From Natrinema pellirubrum DSM 15624 (GTDB taxonomy: Archaea > Halobacteriota > Halobacteria > Halobacteriales > Natrialbaceae), in assembly GCF_000230735.2 (NCBI RefSeq), contig NC_019962.1, positions 1 through 64,000 of the forward strand: a stretch of 64,000 bases of DNA, given 5' to 3'. Of this stretch, positions 34,696 to 43,439 are shown in pieces (within the stretch, counting starts at the first letter, position 1; every line of letters begins with the position of its first letter). A program made the position numbers and the translations under genes. The notes beneath the pieces were generated by a model, which had not been told where the DNA came from, did not search any database, and saw only the letters and a program-made list of their open reading frames with translations.

Positions 34696-35424
34696 TCAGT
34701 TCTCCGAACCGACGAGTGCGGCGACATCGCGTGCGACCGCCGGCGGGACGACGATTCGACGGGGTCCCTGCACGTACTGCCCGTCCGGCTGGGCGTACGT
34801 CAGCGAGAGGACGGCCGCGTCGCCGAGTCGACGGATCGAAACCGCTTCGATGACTGCGAGATCGATCACCTGTTCGGGTTCGTAGAGATAGATCGTTCGC
34901 TCCTCGGGATCGAGCCTGCCGACCGACTGGAGAAACGACGCGAGAACGAGCGCGACGAGCGCGAGCGGAACCGATACCGCCGCGACGAAGGTAAAGGGAC
35001 TGGCACCGACGGCCAACAGTTCGTTTTGCGAGACGTACCGCCCGACTCCCATCAACAGGCCGATGACGCCCCCCATCACGACGGTCCCGACGGCCGCGTC
35101 GATCGCGCGGTCCAGTCGCTTCTCGCCGGGGACGTCGACCGGGAGTCGCTCGAGGTGGCGTTCGGTGTCGCTCGAGGCGGCGACCGCGAGGACGGTCACA
35201 GCGATGGCTGCGATGAGCGCGACGACGACGGTGTGGCCGGTCCCGCCGGCTGCCTCGCCGGCGAGCCTGTAGAGCCGCCAGCAGACGACCGTCAGGATCG
35301 CGGCGAAAAAGGTGCCGACGCCGAACGTCCACAGCAGTCGGACGGTACGTGAGGTACTGGCGTCGCGACGCCACTGGATCGTCTCGTCGGCGGCATCGGT
35401 GACGTCGACGGCGTCCTCGTCCAT
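34696..35424 (-). CDS. Membrane protein with C-terminal soluble domain
   Basis: A 242-aa protein with four hydrophobic helices in the first 150 residues (LLWTFGVGTFFAAILTVVCW, VVVALIAAIAVTVLAVAAS, GVIGLLMGVGRYV, FTFVAAVSVPLALVALVLAS). A beta-rich tail follows (IYLYEPEQVIDLAVIEAVS ... LSLTYAQPDGQYVQGPRRI), reminiscent of PH-like membrane proteins. Unknown function. It lies head-to-tail with the PiT gene upstream but 49 bases apart. Confidence 0.65.
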   Translation of the reverse strand: MDEDAVDVTDAADETIQWRRDASTSRTVRLLWTFGVGTFFAAILTVVCWRLYRLAGEAAGGTGHTVVVALIAAIAVTVLAVAASSDTERHLERLPVDVPGEKRLDRAIDAAVGTVVMGGVIGLLMGVGRYVSQNELLAVGASPFTFVAAVSVPLALVALVLASFLQSVGRLDPEERTIYLYEPEQVIDLAVIEAVSIRRLGDAAVLSLTYAQPDGQYVQGPRRIVVPPAVARDVAALVGSEN

Positions 35425-35473
35425 ACGTCGGACTCACGACCCGTCGGGTAAAGACCGTTCGATGTCGGCCGGC

Positions 35474-36667
35474 TCACAGCAGGACCGCGGCGACGGCGGT
35501 GTAGCCGACAAAGGAGACGGTGATCGCGCCGGCCAGCGACCCGATCCACGCGAGGACGGTCACGCCCATCTTGCGGGCGCTGACGCCGCCGCCAGCGCCG
35601 GCTGCGGCGTAGCCGCTCCCGATGATCGCGCTGACGATGATCTCGTTGAACGAGACCGGAATGCCGTAGAAGACGGCGGTCTGGGCGATGATAAACGAGG
35701 GAATGAGCGCGGCGATCGACCGCCGCGGACCCAGCGAGGAGTAGTCCTGTGAGATCGCCTTGATCATCCGGGGCGCGCCGGTCCACGAGCCCAACAGGAG
35801 ACCGAACCCGCCACCGACCAACATTGCGAGCAGCGGCAGATCGAGTTCGCCCGACAGCGGGATCAGCGGGCCGATCGCCAGCCCGACCTGACTGCCGCCG
35901 GCCGAAAAGGCCACCAGTCCGCCGAGGACGAGCAGGAAGTGCCGCTCGCCCCGTTCGGTGCCGTTGCGCAGGTCCAATCCGATCGCGACCGCCCACAACG
36001 CCGCGATCACGGCCGTCGCGAGGGCGGTCCCGGCGATCGCCGGCCCGGGAAGCGAGACGCTCGAGGCCTGTGCGATCGATTGCCCGCCCGCATCCGCCGG
36101 ACCGAGGATCGCGAACTCGATGTTGGCGACGATCGCGCCGACCACGGCGGCCAGCACGACGATGAGATACTCCTCGGGGACCACCTCGGCGCGCAGCGCT
36201 CGAGCGACCGCGTAGGCGATCGAGCCGCCGACGAACGGCGTGAGAACCCACAGGGTGGCGATCTCGGTATATTTGGCCCACGCCGGATCGCCGCCCATCG
36301 CGAGGCCGACACCGATGACCGCGCCCGTGACGGTAAACGCCGTCGCGATCGGGTACCCCGTGAAGATCCCGATCGCCACCAGGGCGGCCGCGATCAGCAG
36401 CGCCAGCGTCGCGGCCAGCGAGGAGAGAGTTACGCCGCCGATCAGTTCCGTCCCCACCGCCTCGGAGACGTTGGCACCCTGTAGGACCGCGCCACTGAAG
36501 CCGAGCAGTCCGACGAGAAAGCCCGCTCGCATCACCGAGATCGCGTTCGCACCGACCGCCGGGGCAAAAGGCGTCGAGCCGCTCGAGCCGGCACCGATCG
36601 CCCACGCCATAAAGAGGCTCGCGATCGCGGCGACGCCGAAGGTCCCGAGCGTGGCGATATCGACCAT
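35474..36667 (-). CDS. PiT-family inorganic phosphate permease-like protein
   Basis: A 397-aa membrane carrier with 10-12 helices in two related halves. Half one has PFAPAVGANAISVMRAGFLV, where the family signature is GANDVANA-like. Half two has FSAGGSQVGLAIGPLIPL, a more degenerate copy. The central loop includes GNGTERGERHF-type charged sequence. Probable phosphate uptake, with weaker signature than the two copies at 53475 and 55472. ATG 36667. Confidence 0.8.
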   Translation of the reverse strand: MVDIATLGTFGVAAIASLFMAWAIGAGSSGSTPFAPAVGANAISVMRAGFLVGLLGFSGAVLQGANVSEAVGTELIGGVTLSSLAATLALLIAAALVAIGIFTGYPIATAFTVTGAVIGVGLAMGGDPAWAKYTEIATLWVLTPFVGGSIAYAVARALRAEVVPEEYLIVVLAAVVGAIVANIEFAILGPADAGGQSIAQASSVSLPGPAIAGTALATAVIAALWAVAIGLDLRNGTERGERHFLLVLGGLVAFSAGGSQVGLAIGPLIPLSGELDLPLLAMLVGGGFGLLLGSWTGAPRMIKAISQDYSSLGPRRSIAALIPSFIIAQTAVFYGIPVSFNEIIVSAIIGSGYAAAGAGGGVSARKMGVTVLAWIGSLAGAITVSFVGYTAVAAVLL

Positions 36668-36841
36668 CTACCCGCTTCATATTAGCGGCCCCTACAAGTG
36701 TGTGCCGACCTGCAGCTGCCAGTGGCGGACGGTCGGTAACGTAACGGCGATCGGGCCCGCTCGAGTTACTGCAGTGGGGACGCCGTGAGAACCCGCCCGG
36801 TCTCCACGTTCATCTGTCGCCGCGTCGGAACCTCGCCTACG

Positions 36842-37267
36842 TTACTCGACTGGTTCGCAATCGGTCGCGACGTGTTCGAGAAAGAACCCCCTGTGTCTGT
36901 ACAGGATCCATAGTCCGGTCAGCCAGAGCGTCGCGGCGGCCACGATACCCAGTAGTAGGTCGACATCGTCTTCGACGGTCCCTGCGTTGAGAACGCCGAA
37001 AAATCCCAATGTAATGTGCAAACTCCAACCGAGGAATCCCCCGGCGAGACCGATCGGTCGGCCAGTGAGAATCGTCCAGCCGATACCGATTGTACACACA
37101 CCGACGACGATTGCTGGCCCGTTCTCCAGAGGGCTCACAATGCCTTGACTACCGATCCTCATTCCGTTGATGAGGACTAGCCATCCCAGTATTCCGACGC
37201 TGAGCGGTGCCCCATCGGCGGTCGGCTCGAGGAGCCATTTCGCGGTCGCGCGTCCGTCGCGCTCCAT
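36842..37267 (-). CDS. Four-helix membrane protein of unknown function
   Basis: A 141-aa protein with four hydrophobic helices (LSVGILGWLVLINGMRIGS, AIVVGVCTIGIGWTILTG, LHITLGFFGVLNAG, LLLGIVAAATLWLTGLWILY) and a short charged N-terminus. Not recognised. Slightly lower GC than its neighbours. Confidence 0.6.
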   Translation of the reverse strand: MERDGRATAKWLLEPTADGAPLSVGILGWLVLINGMRIGSQGIVSPLENGPAIVVGVCTIGIGWTILTGRPIGLAGGFLGWSLHITLGFFGVLNAGTVEDDVDLLLGIVAAATLWLTGLWILYRHRGFFLEHVATDCEPVE

Positions 37268-37355
37268 ACGATATTTCTGTCAGTCCAACATATAATAACC
37301 TTATTTCGAGCGGATCGCTCCGGGACCGAGCGAGGCGGCGATCCGACGGGGCGTC

Positions 37356-38078
37356 TCAGTTCGTCGTCGACCGCGAGTTGTCGTCGGGTTCCGGCGGCGG
37401 CTCCGCGCCCTCGATGGCCTCGGCCGCGTCGGTGTCTTTCTCGACCTCGACGTGCCAGCGGTCGATCTCGTCCTCGTACTCGGCGAGCCGTTCGGAGACC
37501 GCCTCCTTGAGGTCGTCGTCGTTGACGTTGACCTCGAAGACGAACTGTTCGCCGTTGCCGCCGTTGCGCGTCGACTGCTGGACGTTGGCGCTGACGAGTT
37601 CGTTGTCGAAGTAGTACGGCGCGAGCTGGGTCATCACGTTCTGATAGACCGTGTCTTCGACCCGACGCAGGGCCTTGCGGCTCGCTGAGTCGGCCGCGCG
37701 CGCGACGTAATCGATCGACTCCTTCCAGTTGTCGACCGCGGCCCCGGCGTCGTCGTCCTCGAGGCTCTCGTAGGACTCCGAGAGCTTCTCGCCGGCGGTC
37801 TTGATGTCCTCGTCGGGTTCCTTGCCGGCCTTTTCGCCTTTGCCTTCCTCGACGCTGGCTTGGTCGGCGGTCTTTTCACTGACGTCGGAATCGAGGGTTT
37901 CGTGGGCTTTGGGTCGCCACTCGTCCCATTCCTCGAAGGCGCGCGCGAAGCGCGCGCCCCACTCCTGGTCGGGATCGTGGACGTCGACGTCACGGAGTGC
38001 GCGCGTGATTCGCTCCCCGTGTTCGACGATATCGCCCCAGTCACCGCGGACTTTGAACCCCGAGATGCTCTCTTCCAT
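37356..38078 (-). CDS. DUF5828-like haloarchaeal protein
   Basis: A 240-aa acidic protein resembling the haloarchaea-specific DUF5828 family by recall. It has FKVRGDWGDIVEHGERITRALRD-type N-terminus (the run GDWGDIVEHGERI is clear), a variable Lys/Glu linker, then a conserved helical part (YESLEDDDAGAAVDNWKESI, YQNVMTQLAPYYFDNELVSA) and FVFEVNVNDDDLKEAVSERL. Function unknown. No membrane segment. Confidence 0.7.
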   Translation of the reverse strand: MEESISGFKVRGDWGDIVEHGERITRALRDVDVHDPDQEWGARFARAFEEWDEWRPKAHETLDSDVSEKTADQASVEEGKGEKAGKEPDEDIKTAGEKLSESYESLEDDDAGAAVDNWKESIDYVARAADSASRKALRRVEDTVYQNVMTQLAPYYFDNELVSANVQQSTRNGGNGEQFVFEVNVNDDDLKEAVSERLAEYEDEIDRWHVEVEKDTDAAEAIEGAEPPPEPDDNSRSTTN

Positions 38079-38162
38079 TCGGCTGGCCGAGTGGTAGCGT
38101 GCGGACAGGTATAAACTTCTCTGCCGTCGTCCGCTTGCGTCGGCCGTCGATGCGGACCGACG

Positions 38163-38855
38163 TTACCGCTGGCCGCCGGTCTGCTGGCCGCCGATCGGCT
38201 GCTGTCCCATCGGTCGGCCGCCCGTGTCCATCCGGCCGCCGGACTGGTTGGTACCCCGTGTCCCCATCGACTGGTGACCGCCCATCTCCTGGCCGCCGCT
38301 GACCAGCTCGAGCAGCGTCATACAGGAATCAATCGTCCGATCGATCGCTGAGATCGTCTCAGCGACGTGGGGATGTTGCTGGTACTGCTGGAGTTCCGGC
38401 AGGCCCTCCCGGGCGATCCGGATGAACGTGTCCGCGATCTCGGGGCCGAACATCGAGTCGCGGGCGATCAGCTTCTCGTTGAACGCGGCCAGTTCCGCGA
38501 TGTCGCGACAGATCGCCGCACACGTCGCCAGCTGTGGCCCCTCCGAGGCACACATCTTCGCACACCAGTCGGCGACGTGAGACAGTTCGGTGAAGTCCTC
38601 GAGCGCGATCCGCAGTTCGTTGGTGAGGTGATCCTCGAACGATCGCTGGCCCTGCGTCCCCTGGCTTCCCATCCGCTGGCCGCCGCCCATCGACTGCTGA
38701 CCACCCGTTTGTTGGCCGCCGCTGGTCGGCTGCTGGCCGCTCATTCGTTGCCTGCCCATCGGTTGTTGCCCGCCCGTCCCTTGCATTCCGCCTCGGCTCG
38801 TCGGTTGCTGTCCCGTCGGTCCCTGTCGCGGCTGCTGGTGGTGCTGGTTGCTCAT
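38163..38855 (-). CDS. Gln/Gly/Met-rich protein with a four-helix, cysteine-bearing core
   Basis: A 230-aa protein. The first 70 and last 45 residues are repetitive, built from GQQPMGG/QQTGG-like units. The centre (about 72-180) is helical with Cys spaced along helices (VADWCAKMCASEGPQLATC, AAICRDIAEL, and IDSCMTLLEL), reminiscent of DUF326/copper-storage (Csp) four-helix bundles but with only five Cys. Repeats rich in Met and Gln could also bind metal. ATG 38855 follows a Gly/Pro-rich upstream stretch that is not convincing as protein. Confidence 0.68.
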   Translation of the reverse strand: MSNQHHQQPRQGPTGQQPTSRGGMQGTGGQQPMGRQRMSGQQPTSGGQQTGGQQSMGGGQRMGSQGTQGQRSFEDHLTNELRIALEDFTELSHVADWCAKMCASEGPQLATCAAICRDIAELAAFNEKLIARDSMFGPEIADTFIRIAREGLPELQQYQQHPHVAETISAIDRTIDSCMTLLELVSGGQEMGGHQSMGTRGTNQSGGRMDTGGRPMGQQPIGGQQTGGQR

Positions 38856-39133
38856 TGGAGTTCCTCGCCCGTGATCGGGCACCGGAGGATACGCCGATCG
38901 ACCGATTAAACCGGAGCCACCGTTACGACCGTTTCGGCCGGGCGAAGGCGGGGTTCGGCGGGCGTCGCGACCGCCTGAATTCCGGACGGTGTGTGGCTCA
39001 CGACTCGGTAAAATCCTGTTAGCGGTCACAATTCGAGCTTTCCCGCGGCGCGATCGTCTCGACACGGTGTCGCGTCGCACGGTCGTCGCCGCTGATCGAC
39101 ACTGTGAACTACCCGGCGGGTGGCCATACGGGT

Positions 39134-39811
39134 ATGCCGATCGAAGACCGGGACAACGCCTATCTCATCACTCACGCACTGGCCAAGGACACGCTGAGTC
39201 GGCTCCGCGACGTCGAAACCGAGCAGGTCAGCTTCCGGAAGGGACTGGTCAAACTCGGTCGGATCTGCGGCTACGAGATCATTGACGGCCGCATGGAGAC
39301 CGAGTACGTCGAGATCGAGACGCCCTTAGAGCAGACGATGGGCGAGCGCGTTCGCGGCCTCGACGACGTCGTGATCATCAACGTCTTGCGCGCGGCGACG
39401 CCGTTCGTCGAGGGCCTGCTGAAGGCCTTCCCGCGGGCGCGACAGGGCGTCATCAGCGCGAGCCGAGACGAGGAAGCCGGCCGCTCCGAGGACGGCTCGT
39501 TCCCCATCACGGTCGACTACGTGAAACTCCCCGAGATCACCGAGGATGACACGGTCATCATCGCCGACCCGATGCTCGCGACCGGGAGTACGATGTGTAC
39601 CGTTCTCGATCACGTCATCGAGAACGCGGTGGAACCCGAGAACTTGATCGTCCTCTCGGCGGTGTCGGCACCGGAAGGGCTGCTCCGGGTCGGCGAGGAG
39701 TTCGACGAAGCTGACCTGTTGACGGTGTCGATCGACGACCGACTCGACGACAACGGCTTCATCGTCCCCGGACTGGGCGACGCCGGTGACCGCGCGTTCC
39801 GCACGACCTGA
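39134..39811 (+). CDS. upp: Uracil phosphoribosyltransferase
   Basis: Pyrimidine salvage: uracil plus PRPP to UMP. The 225-aa protein shows the PRPP loop [20 protein letters not shown], the flexible hood region [15 protein letters not shown] and the C-terminal uracil-binding part [20 protein letters not shown]. Begins [20 protein letters not shown] after an in-frame upstream stretch that does not look coded. Confidence 0.95.
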   Translation: MPIEDRDNAYLITHALAKDTLSRLRDVETEQVSFRKGLVKLGRICGYEIIDGRMETEYVEIETPLEQTMGERVRGLDDVVIINVLRAATPFVEGLLKAFPRARQGVISASRDEEAGRSEDGSFPITVDYVKLPEITEDDTVIIADPMLATGSTMCTVLDHVIENAVEPENLIVLSAVSAPEGLLRVGEEFDEADLLTVSIDDRLDDNGFIVPGLGDAGDRAFRTT

Positions 39812-39877
39812 GCGGCCGATCCGACATCTCGTACGGGTGGCGACGGACTTTTGCTGATCGCCTCGAATCGACTTCCT

Positions 39878-40255
39878 ATGCGTTACAGCGTCGTCGACCC
39901 GGGCGACCTCGAGCGAGTCGATGAGCGACCCTGCGACCTCCGCCGGCTGAGCGACGCGGCCGGGATGGAAAACGTCGCGATCAACCGGTTCGACGCAGAG
40001 CCGGGCGAGCAGTTGCCGCTGGCCTACCACTCCCACGAGACCCAAGAGGAGGTGTTCGTCGTCCTCTCGGGAACGCTCCACGTCGAGACACCTGACGAGG
40101 AGTTTACGGTCCCGCAGGGGTCGCTGTTCGCGGTCGAACCCGGCGCGCCCCAGCGAGCGTACAATCCCGACGATGCCGACGATTCGGTCTCGGTGATCGC
40201 GGTCGGCGCTCCCGCGGTCGACGGCGACGCCGTCCCGTACGAGCCTGAGGAGTGA
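39878..40255 (+). CDS. Cupin-domain protein
   Basis: A 125-aa single cupin. Metal-binding motif one is present (YHSHETQEEVFVVLSGTLHVE: H-x-H-x4-E ... G), and motif two is weak (VPQGSLFAVEPGAPQRAYNP lacks the usual His). It probably binds a divalent metal through the first motif. Substrate unknown; it follows upp by 66 bases and may be read with it. Confidence 0.85.
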   Translation: MRYSVVDPGDLERVDERPCDLRRLSDAAGMENVAINRFDAEPGEQLPLAYHSHETQEEVFVVLSGTLHVETPDEEFTVPQGSLFAVEPGAPQRAYNPDDADDSVSVIAVGAPAVDGDAVPYEPEE

Positions 40256-40347
40256 TCGTCGCGCGAGTCTCCAACGGTTTCAAGCGGTTCTCGAGAATCC
40301 TTCTTCCCCGACTCGAGGGCCCCGTGACCTCGGCCCGTCCCGTATCC

Positions 40348-40542
40348 TTACCCTCCGGTCCCGCAGGTGTCGATTCCAAGCACTGCGTTCACCGGACACC
40401 GCTGGATGACCGCGGTTGCGAGGATGTCGCTCCCGGCGATGAACGCCAGCGTCCCGAGCGTTCGGTTCCGGTTTCGGTATCCGAGGACGAGGAGTGTCGC
40501 CGCGAGGACGAGCCGGTCGAATCCGCCGACGTTTCGTCTATG
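40348..40542 (-). CDS. DUF2892 (YgaP-like) inner-membrane domain, start codon not found
   Basis: Reading the minus strand gives NVGGFDRLVLAATLLVLGYR, then NRTLGTLAFIAGSDILATAV, then IQRCPVNAVLGIDTCGTGG and TAA (40348-40350). This is the full two-helix DUF2892 domain with its CP-x5-LGI-x-TC end. In frame the region is open to a TAG at 40582-40584, but no ATG, GTG or TTG occurs before the domain. It is either a decayed gene or uses a non-canonical start. The domain is often found on or near rhodanese-like proteins; none lies here. Confidence 0.5.
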   Translation of the reverse strand, partial: HRRNVGGFDRLVLAATLLVLGYRNRNRTLGTLAFIAGSDILATAVIQRCPVNAVLGIDTCGTGG

Positions 40543-40659
40543 TCCGAATATAAGACCAACGAGTACGTAATAGTGGAGTCCCTAACAGGGCTCGGTCCCG
40601 TCTGTCTCGCCGACTTCGCCGTGCAGATCGTCCTCGTGGGACGCGACGCCGCCTCAAAT

Positions 40660-41012
40660 TCAAGGACGTAAATATGACTTTTGGCAGCCGTCGAAGTATT
40701 CCATCACAGCACAGTAGTGCCTTCTGGTCGACGATGTACGGGATGAAATCTTCTGGTTCGTAATCGGTATCGACGTCATAATCGGGTTTCGCTCGTATTC
40801 GTCAACCTCTACCTGTGGGTGAAGAGGGGCCGCGGGTCGTCTGGACTCCATTCGAGGTCGGCTATCCCCCGGTGCCGCCTGTTATACGGCGAGCCTTGAC
40901 GCCAGTTGTCAAGAGATTCCACAGCTGCTGTCGGTTGATCTTTCTCGAGTTTGGCAATCTCTAACAGGTGTTGGAATAAAAAATTATTTATCCTCCTATG
41001 ACTTTGCGGCAA
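40660..41012 (-). pseudogene. Gene remnant in shifted frames
   Basis: Two or three minus-strand pieces in different frames. One runs through HLLEIAKLEKDQPTAAVESL and DLEWSPDDPRPLFTH. Another is acidic (KPDYDVDTDYEPEDFIPYIV, then DQKALLCCDGILRRLPK) and looks haloarchaeal, but its frame has an upstream stop. No family is recognised. They probably derive from one lost gene at the edge of the mobile zone. Confidence 0.3.
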
Positions 41013-41016
41013 ATTG

Positions 41017-41334
41017 ATGCTTGGAAGACGAGATCTGTTAAAACGAGGAACTGGTGTAGTGACTGGAGCGGGCCTTCTAGGAGGTGGCCTTGTTGGTCAA
41101 GTCTCAGCACGCGGGTCTTGGCAACTCGTTCTAAAAGAAACTAGAGGTGTTGAACTGGAATATAAAGTTGATACGATGGGTGGACAAGGTAGCGCACTGA
41201 AGGAACCTGTTGACGTAGATGAGAGTGCTCATCAGATTAATCATACCGGAGAAATAATGGGTACCTTGAACGATAGTACACATGTCTGGGAACATGATGA
41301 CGAAGCAGGTGTGATAGATTATATCGAACGCTCT
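41017..41334 (+). pseudogene. N-terminal part of a Tat-exported protein split by an IS1595 element
   Basis: A twin-arginine signal (LGRRDLLKRGTGVVTGAG) followed by an Ala/Gly cleavage region (GLVGQVSA), then ELEYKVDTMGGQG-type sequence and HVWEHDDEAGVIDYIERS. The frame stops soon after, where the IS1595 region begins. AT-rich. The reading of the right flank, 43440-43786, could continue it (SIRQRQLSGVNNLLQ), giving about 220 residues. Confidence 0.45.
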
Positions 41335-41354
41335 TGTGTAGCACTTTGTTGATC

Positions 41355-42136
41355 TCACAGCGTAGCTTTGATAGCGTGTTTGAGCGCTTCTCTTCCCGGT
41401 TTCCGCAGTAGTTTTCGTCGAAGCTGGAACGCTCGGAGATACTGTGTGAGCTTATCTTTTGAGACGCCTCGATGAGGCGAGAGCCACGGTCGCAGCAGCG
41501 ATCCGTGGCTCTCGCAGGTATTGACGTGGACATCTTCATCCGCGTATTCGCCGTCGCCGTGGACGACGTATTCGCGCTCGAATGCGTCGTCCTCGTTGAG
41601 TGGGTCGTAGACACGAAATCCGTCGGTGTAGACGGTCAGTGGCTCCTTCTCGCGGTTTGCGAGAAGGAGCCGAACCGTTGATTCGTCGGCGGATTTCGCG
41701 GGGATCACGTACCGATTGTCGGTGCCGCGATCGACGATCGTGAACACCGGCGGTTTGTCCTGATCGTACGATCCTCGTCCACGCGTGGACAGGCCACGCG
41801 AGCGCGACCGAGCGTCGCGCTCGCGGCCTTTCAGCCCTGCAGAAACGTAGACTTCGTCGATTTCAACGGGACCGACGAGGTCGATCGAAGGCGCGTCGAG
41901 CGCCTTCGTGAAGCGCTCGACGCGCTGGTAAATCGTTTTGTACTGAACGTCGATTTCTAGCTGAAGTTGGCGAAGACTCGTGTTAAACCGGAGAAACGCG
42001 TAAATCGAGAACAGCCACTTTCTGAGTGCAACCTTCGAATGGGCGAAAATCGTGCCGGTCTTGTCGTTGAATGTGCGGTCGCAATTCTTACAGAGATAGC
42101 GCTGAAAGTTCCCATAGCTGCCGTTCTTGACCGTTA
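41355..42136 (-). pseudogene. IS1595 transposase, C-terminal part
   Basis: Carries TVKNGSYGNFQRYLCKNCDR (second half of the zinc ribbon), FNDKTGTIFAHSKVALRKWL, VEIDEVYVSAGLKGR (first catalytic Asp-containing block, D-E-V), LTVYTDGFRVYDPL (second Asp) and CESHGSLLRPWLSPHRGVSKD, typical of the ISXO2/IS1595 DDE-type domain. The missing N-terminus lies beyond the IS630 copy, at 43299-43403, encoding the CPRC half of the zinc ribbon. The 5' boundary is the TA at 42135. Confidence 0.85.
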
Positions 42137-43296
42137 GTGATTCGGGAAAGTTATTGAGTAGAAGTATCTCTTTAGTGTAGTGACTGGTCGAGAGAAGAAA
42201 ATCGTGCGACACCTGAGTGAAGAAGATCTGGATCGTCTTCTCGGCGAGGCAGACGATCAGAAGGAATTCGAACGCCTCGTGTTCATCAAACGGCTGTACA
42301 AGGGTGCCACGCTGAAGGAAGCCGCCGACGACGTCGGGAAATCTGAGGGCACCGCCACGAACTGGGTTAACCGCTGGAACGAAGGAGGTCTCGGCAAACT
42401 CACTCCGAACTTCGGGGGCGGTCGGCCCCCGAAGCTCGACGAAGACCAACAAGACGAACTCATCGATCGACTACGTGAGGGACAACCGTGGAAAAAACAG
42501 GAGATTCAGCACCTTCTCGACGAGGAGTTCGACGTCGAATATCATCCACACTACCTCCCAACGTTCCTACACAATCTCGGCCTTTCCTACGCCATTCCTC
42601 GGACAAAACGGCCTGATCGACCCGACAACGCCGAAGAGATCCTCGACGAACGCGTTGAGTACGCGTTCGACGAGGATGCTCACGACCAGCCACATAATAA
42701 GCGCGAGAGTGACGACGATGACGACGAAGAGAAGTGGCGTACCGATGAGGATATCTGCACTGATGGCGGGACTGTGGTGGGATTTTTCGATGTCTCGCAT
42801 CCACAACCATGGGACAACTCTCAGCGACTGTATACGGTCGATGAACCACATATCACTCGGCCGCTGGTGAAAATCGATACACCAGCGGCCGGGTTCTATG
42901 CGCTCAACGGAGAGAGCGTGCTGTCGTTCCCACCGAACCAGGAGAAAGAACAAATCTGTGGGTGTTTCGAGGAGATCCGCGAGCAGAATCCCGGCAAGCG
43001 GATTCTGCTCGTGTTGGATAACTTTTCGTCACACGTCTGCAAGCACACGCGCAAGCGTGCTCATGAACTCGGGATTGATCTGGTGTTCCTTCCGGTTGGT
43101 TCCCCGGACCTCAACCCAATCGAACCTGTCTGGAAGAGTCTCAAGTGGGAGTCTTCGCCGTTGATTGTTAACGGCGAAGACGAGTACCGGAGACTCCTTG
43201 ACGAACTGTTCGACCAACTGACCGAGAAACTGAGTTTCGCTGCATCGTGGATTGACAATCACCTCAGTGGATTTCTCAATAAGATTTGCTAATCAC
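42137..43296 (+). mobile_element. IS630-family element, complete, flanked by TA
   Basis: 1,160 bases. The ends are imperfect inverted repeats: left GTGATTCGGGAAAGTTATTG (42137 on), right, reverse complement, GTGATTAGCAAATCTTATTG (from 43296); 17 of the first 22 bases agree. Each end is flanked by TA (42135-42136 and 43297-43298), the target duplication of IS630/Tc1-type elements. It carries one intact transposase and is inserted in an IS1595 transposase gene. Confidence 0.85.
42180..43292 (+). CDS. IS630-family transposase
   Basis: An intact 370-aa single-frame transposase. N-terminal helix-turn-helix part (YKGATLKEAADDVGKSEGTA, NWVNRWNEGGLGKL), then the DDE domain: VVGFFDVSHPQPW (first Asp), ILLVLDNFSSHVCKH (second Asp) and SPDLNPIEPVWKSLKW (Glu). 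GTG 42180 start, 43 bases inside the left end; its stop (43290-43292) lies within the right inverted repeat. Confidence 0.93.
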   Translation: MTGREKKIVRHLSEEDLDRLLGEADDQKEFERLVFIKRLYKGATLKEAADDVGKSEGTATNWVNRWNEGGLGKLTPNFGGGRPPKLDEDQQDELIDRLREGQPWKKQEIQHLLDEEFDVEYHPHYLPTFLHNLGLSYAIPRTKRPDRPDNAEEILDERVEYAFDEDAHDQPHNKRESDDDDDEEKWRTDEDICTDGGTVVGFFDVSHPQPWDNSQRLYTVDEPHITRPLVKIDTPAAGFYALNGESVLSFPPNQEKEQICGCFEEIREQNPGKRILLVLDNFSSHVCKHTRKRAHELGIDLVFLPVGSPDLNPIEPVWKSLKWESSPLIVNGEDEYRRLLDELFDQLTEKLSFAASWIDNHLSGFLNKIC

Positions 43297-43298
43297 TA

Positions 43299-43403
43299 TC
43301 GGTCAGAACGGCAGCGAGGGCAAGTAACACCGTTACGCCAGCGAACCTGCTCCAACAGGTCCGCTGCGACCGATTCCGACCCAAACACATCTAGCGGAAT
43401 CAT
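43299..43403 (-). pseudogene. IS1595 transposase, N-terminal fragment
   Basis: On the minus strand from ATG 43403: IPLDVFGSESVAADLLEQVR, then WRNGVTCPRCRSDR and a stop created by the insertion. This supplies the first CPxC pair of the zinc ribbon missing from the fragment at 41355-42136. If a single TA is kept, the two halves join with a one-base frame difference, so the gene may have been damaged before or at insertion. Confidence 0.75.
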
Positions 43404-43410
43404 GCCTAAC

Positions 43411-43432
43411 GGACACCGCTGACGCGGTGTCC
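43411..43432. other. Perfect hairpin upstream of the IS1595 transposase start
   Basis: GGACACCGC-tgac-GCGGTGTCC is a 9-bp perfect stem 8 bases before the transposase ATG. It may lie in the transposase leader, or mark the element end; both are inferences. Confidence 0.5.
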
Positions 43433-43439
43433 TTGCTCT

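Larger units (their letters stand above)
40256..41016. other. Gene-poor stretch at the left edge of the decayed mobile zone
   Basis: 760 bases with one recognisable domain (40348-40542) and one set of shifted fragments (40660-41012). From about 40580 rightwards base composition falls toward AT-rich. Open plus-strand frames in 40252-40671 overlap the DUF2892 reading on the other strand and are not supported. Confidence 0.5.

Noticed and set aside
40252-40671. Plus-strand frame of 139 codons
   Set aside because: It is antisense to a clear DUF2892 domain and has no domain of its own.
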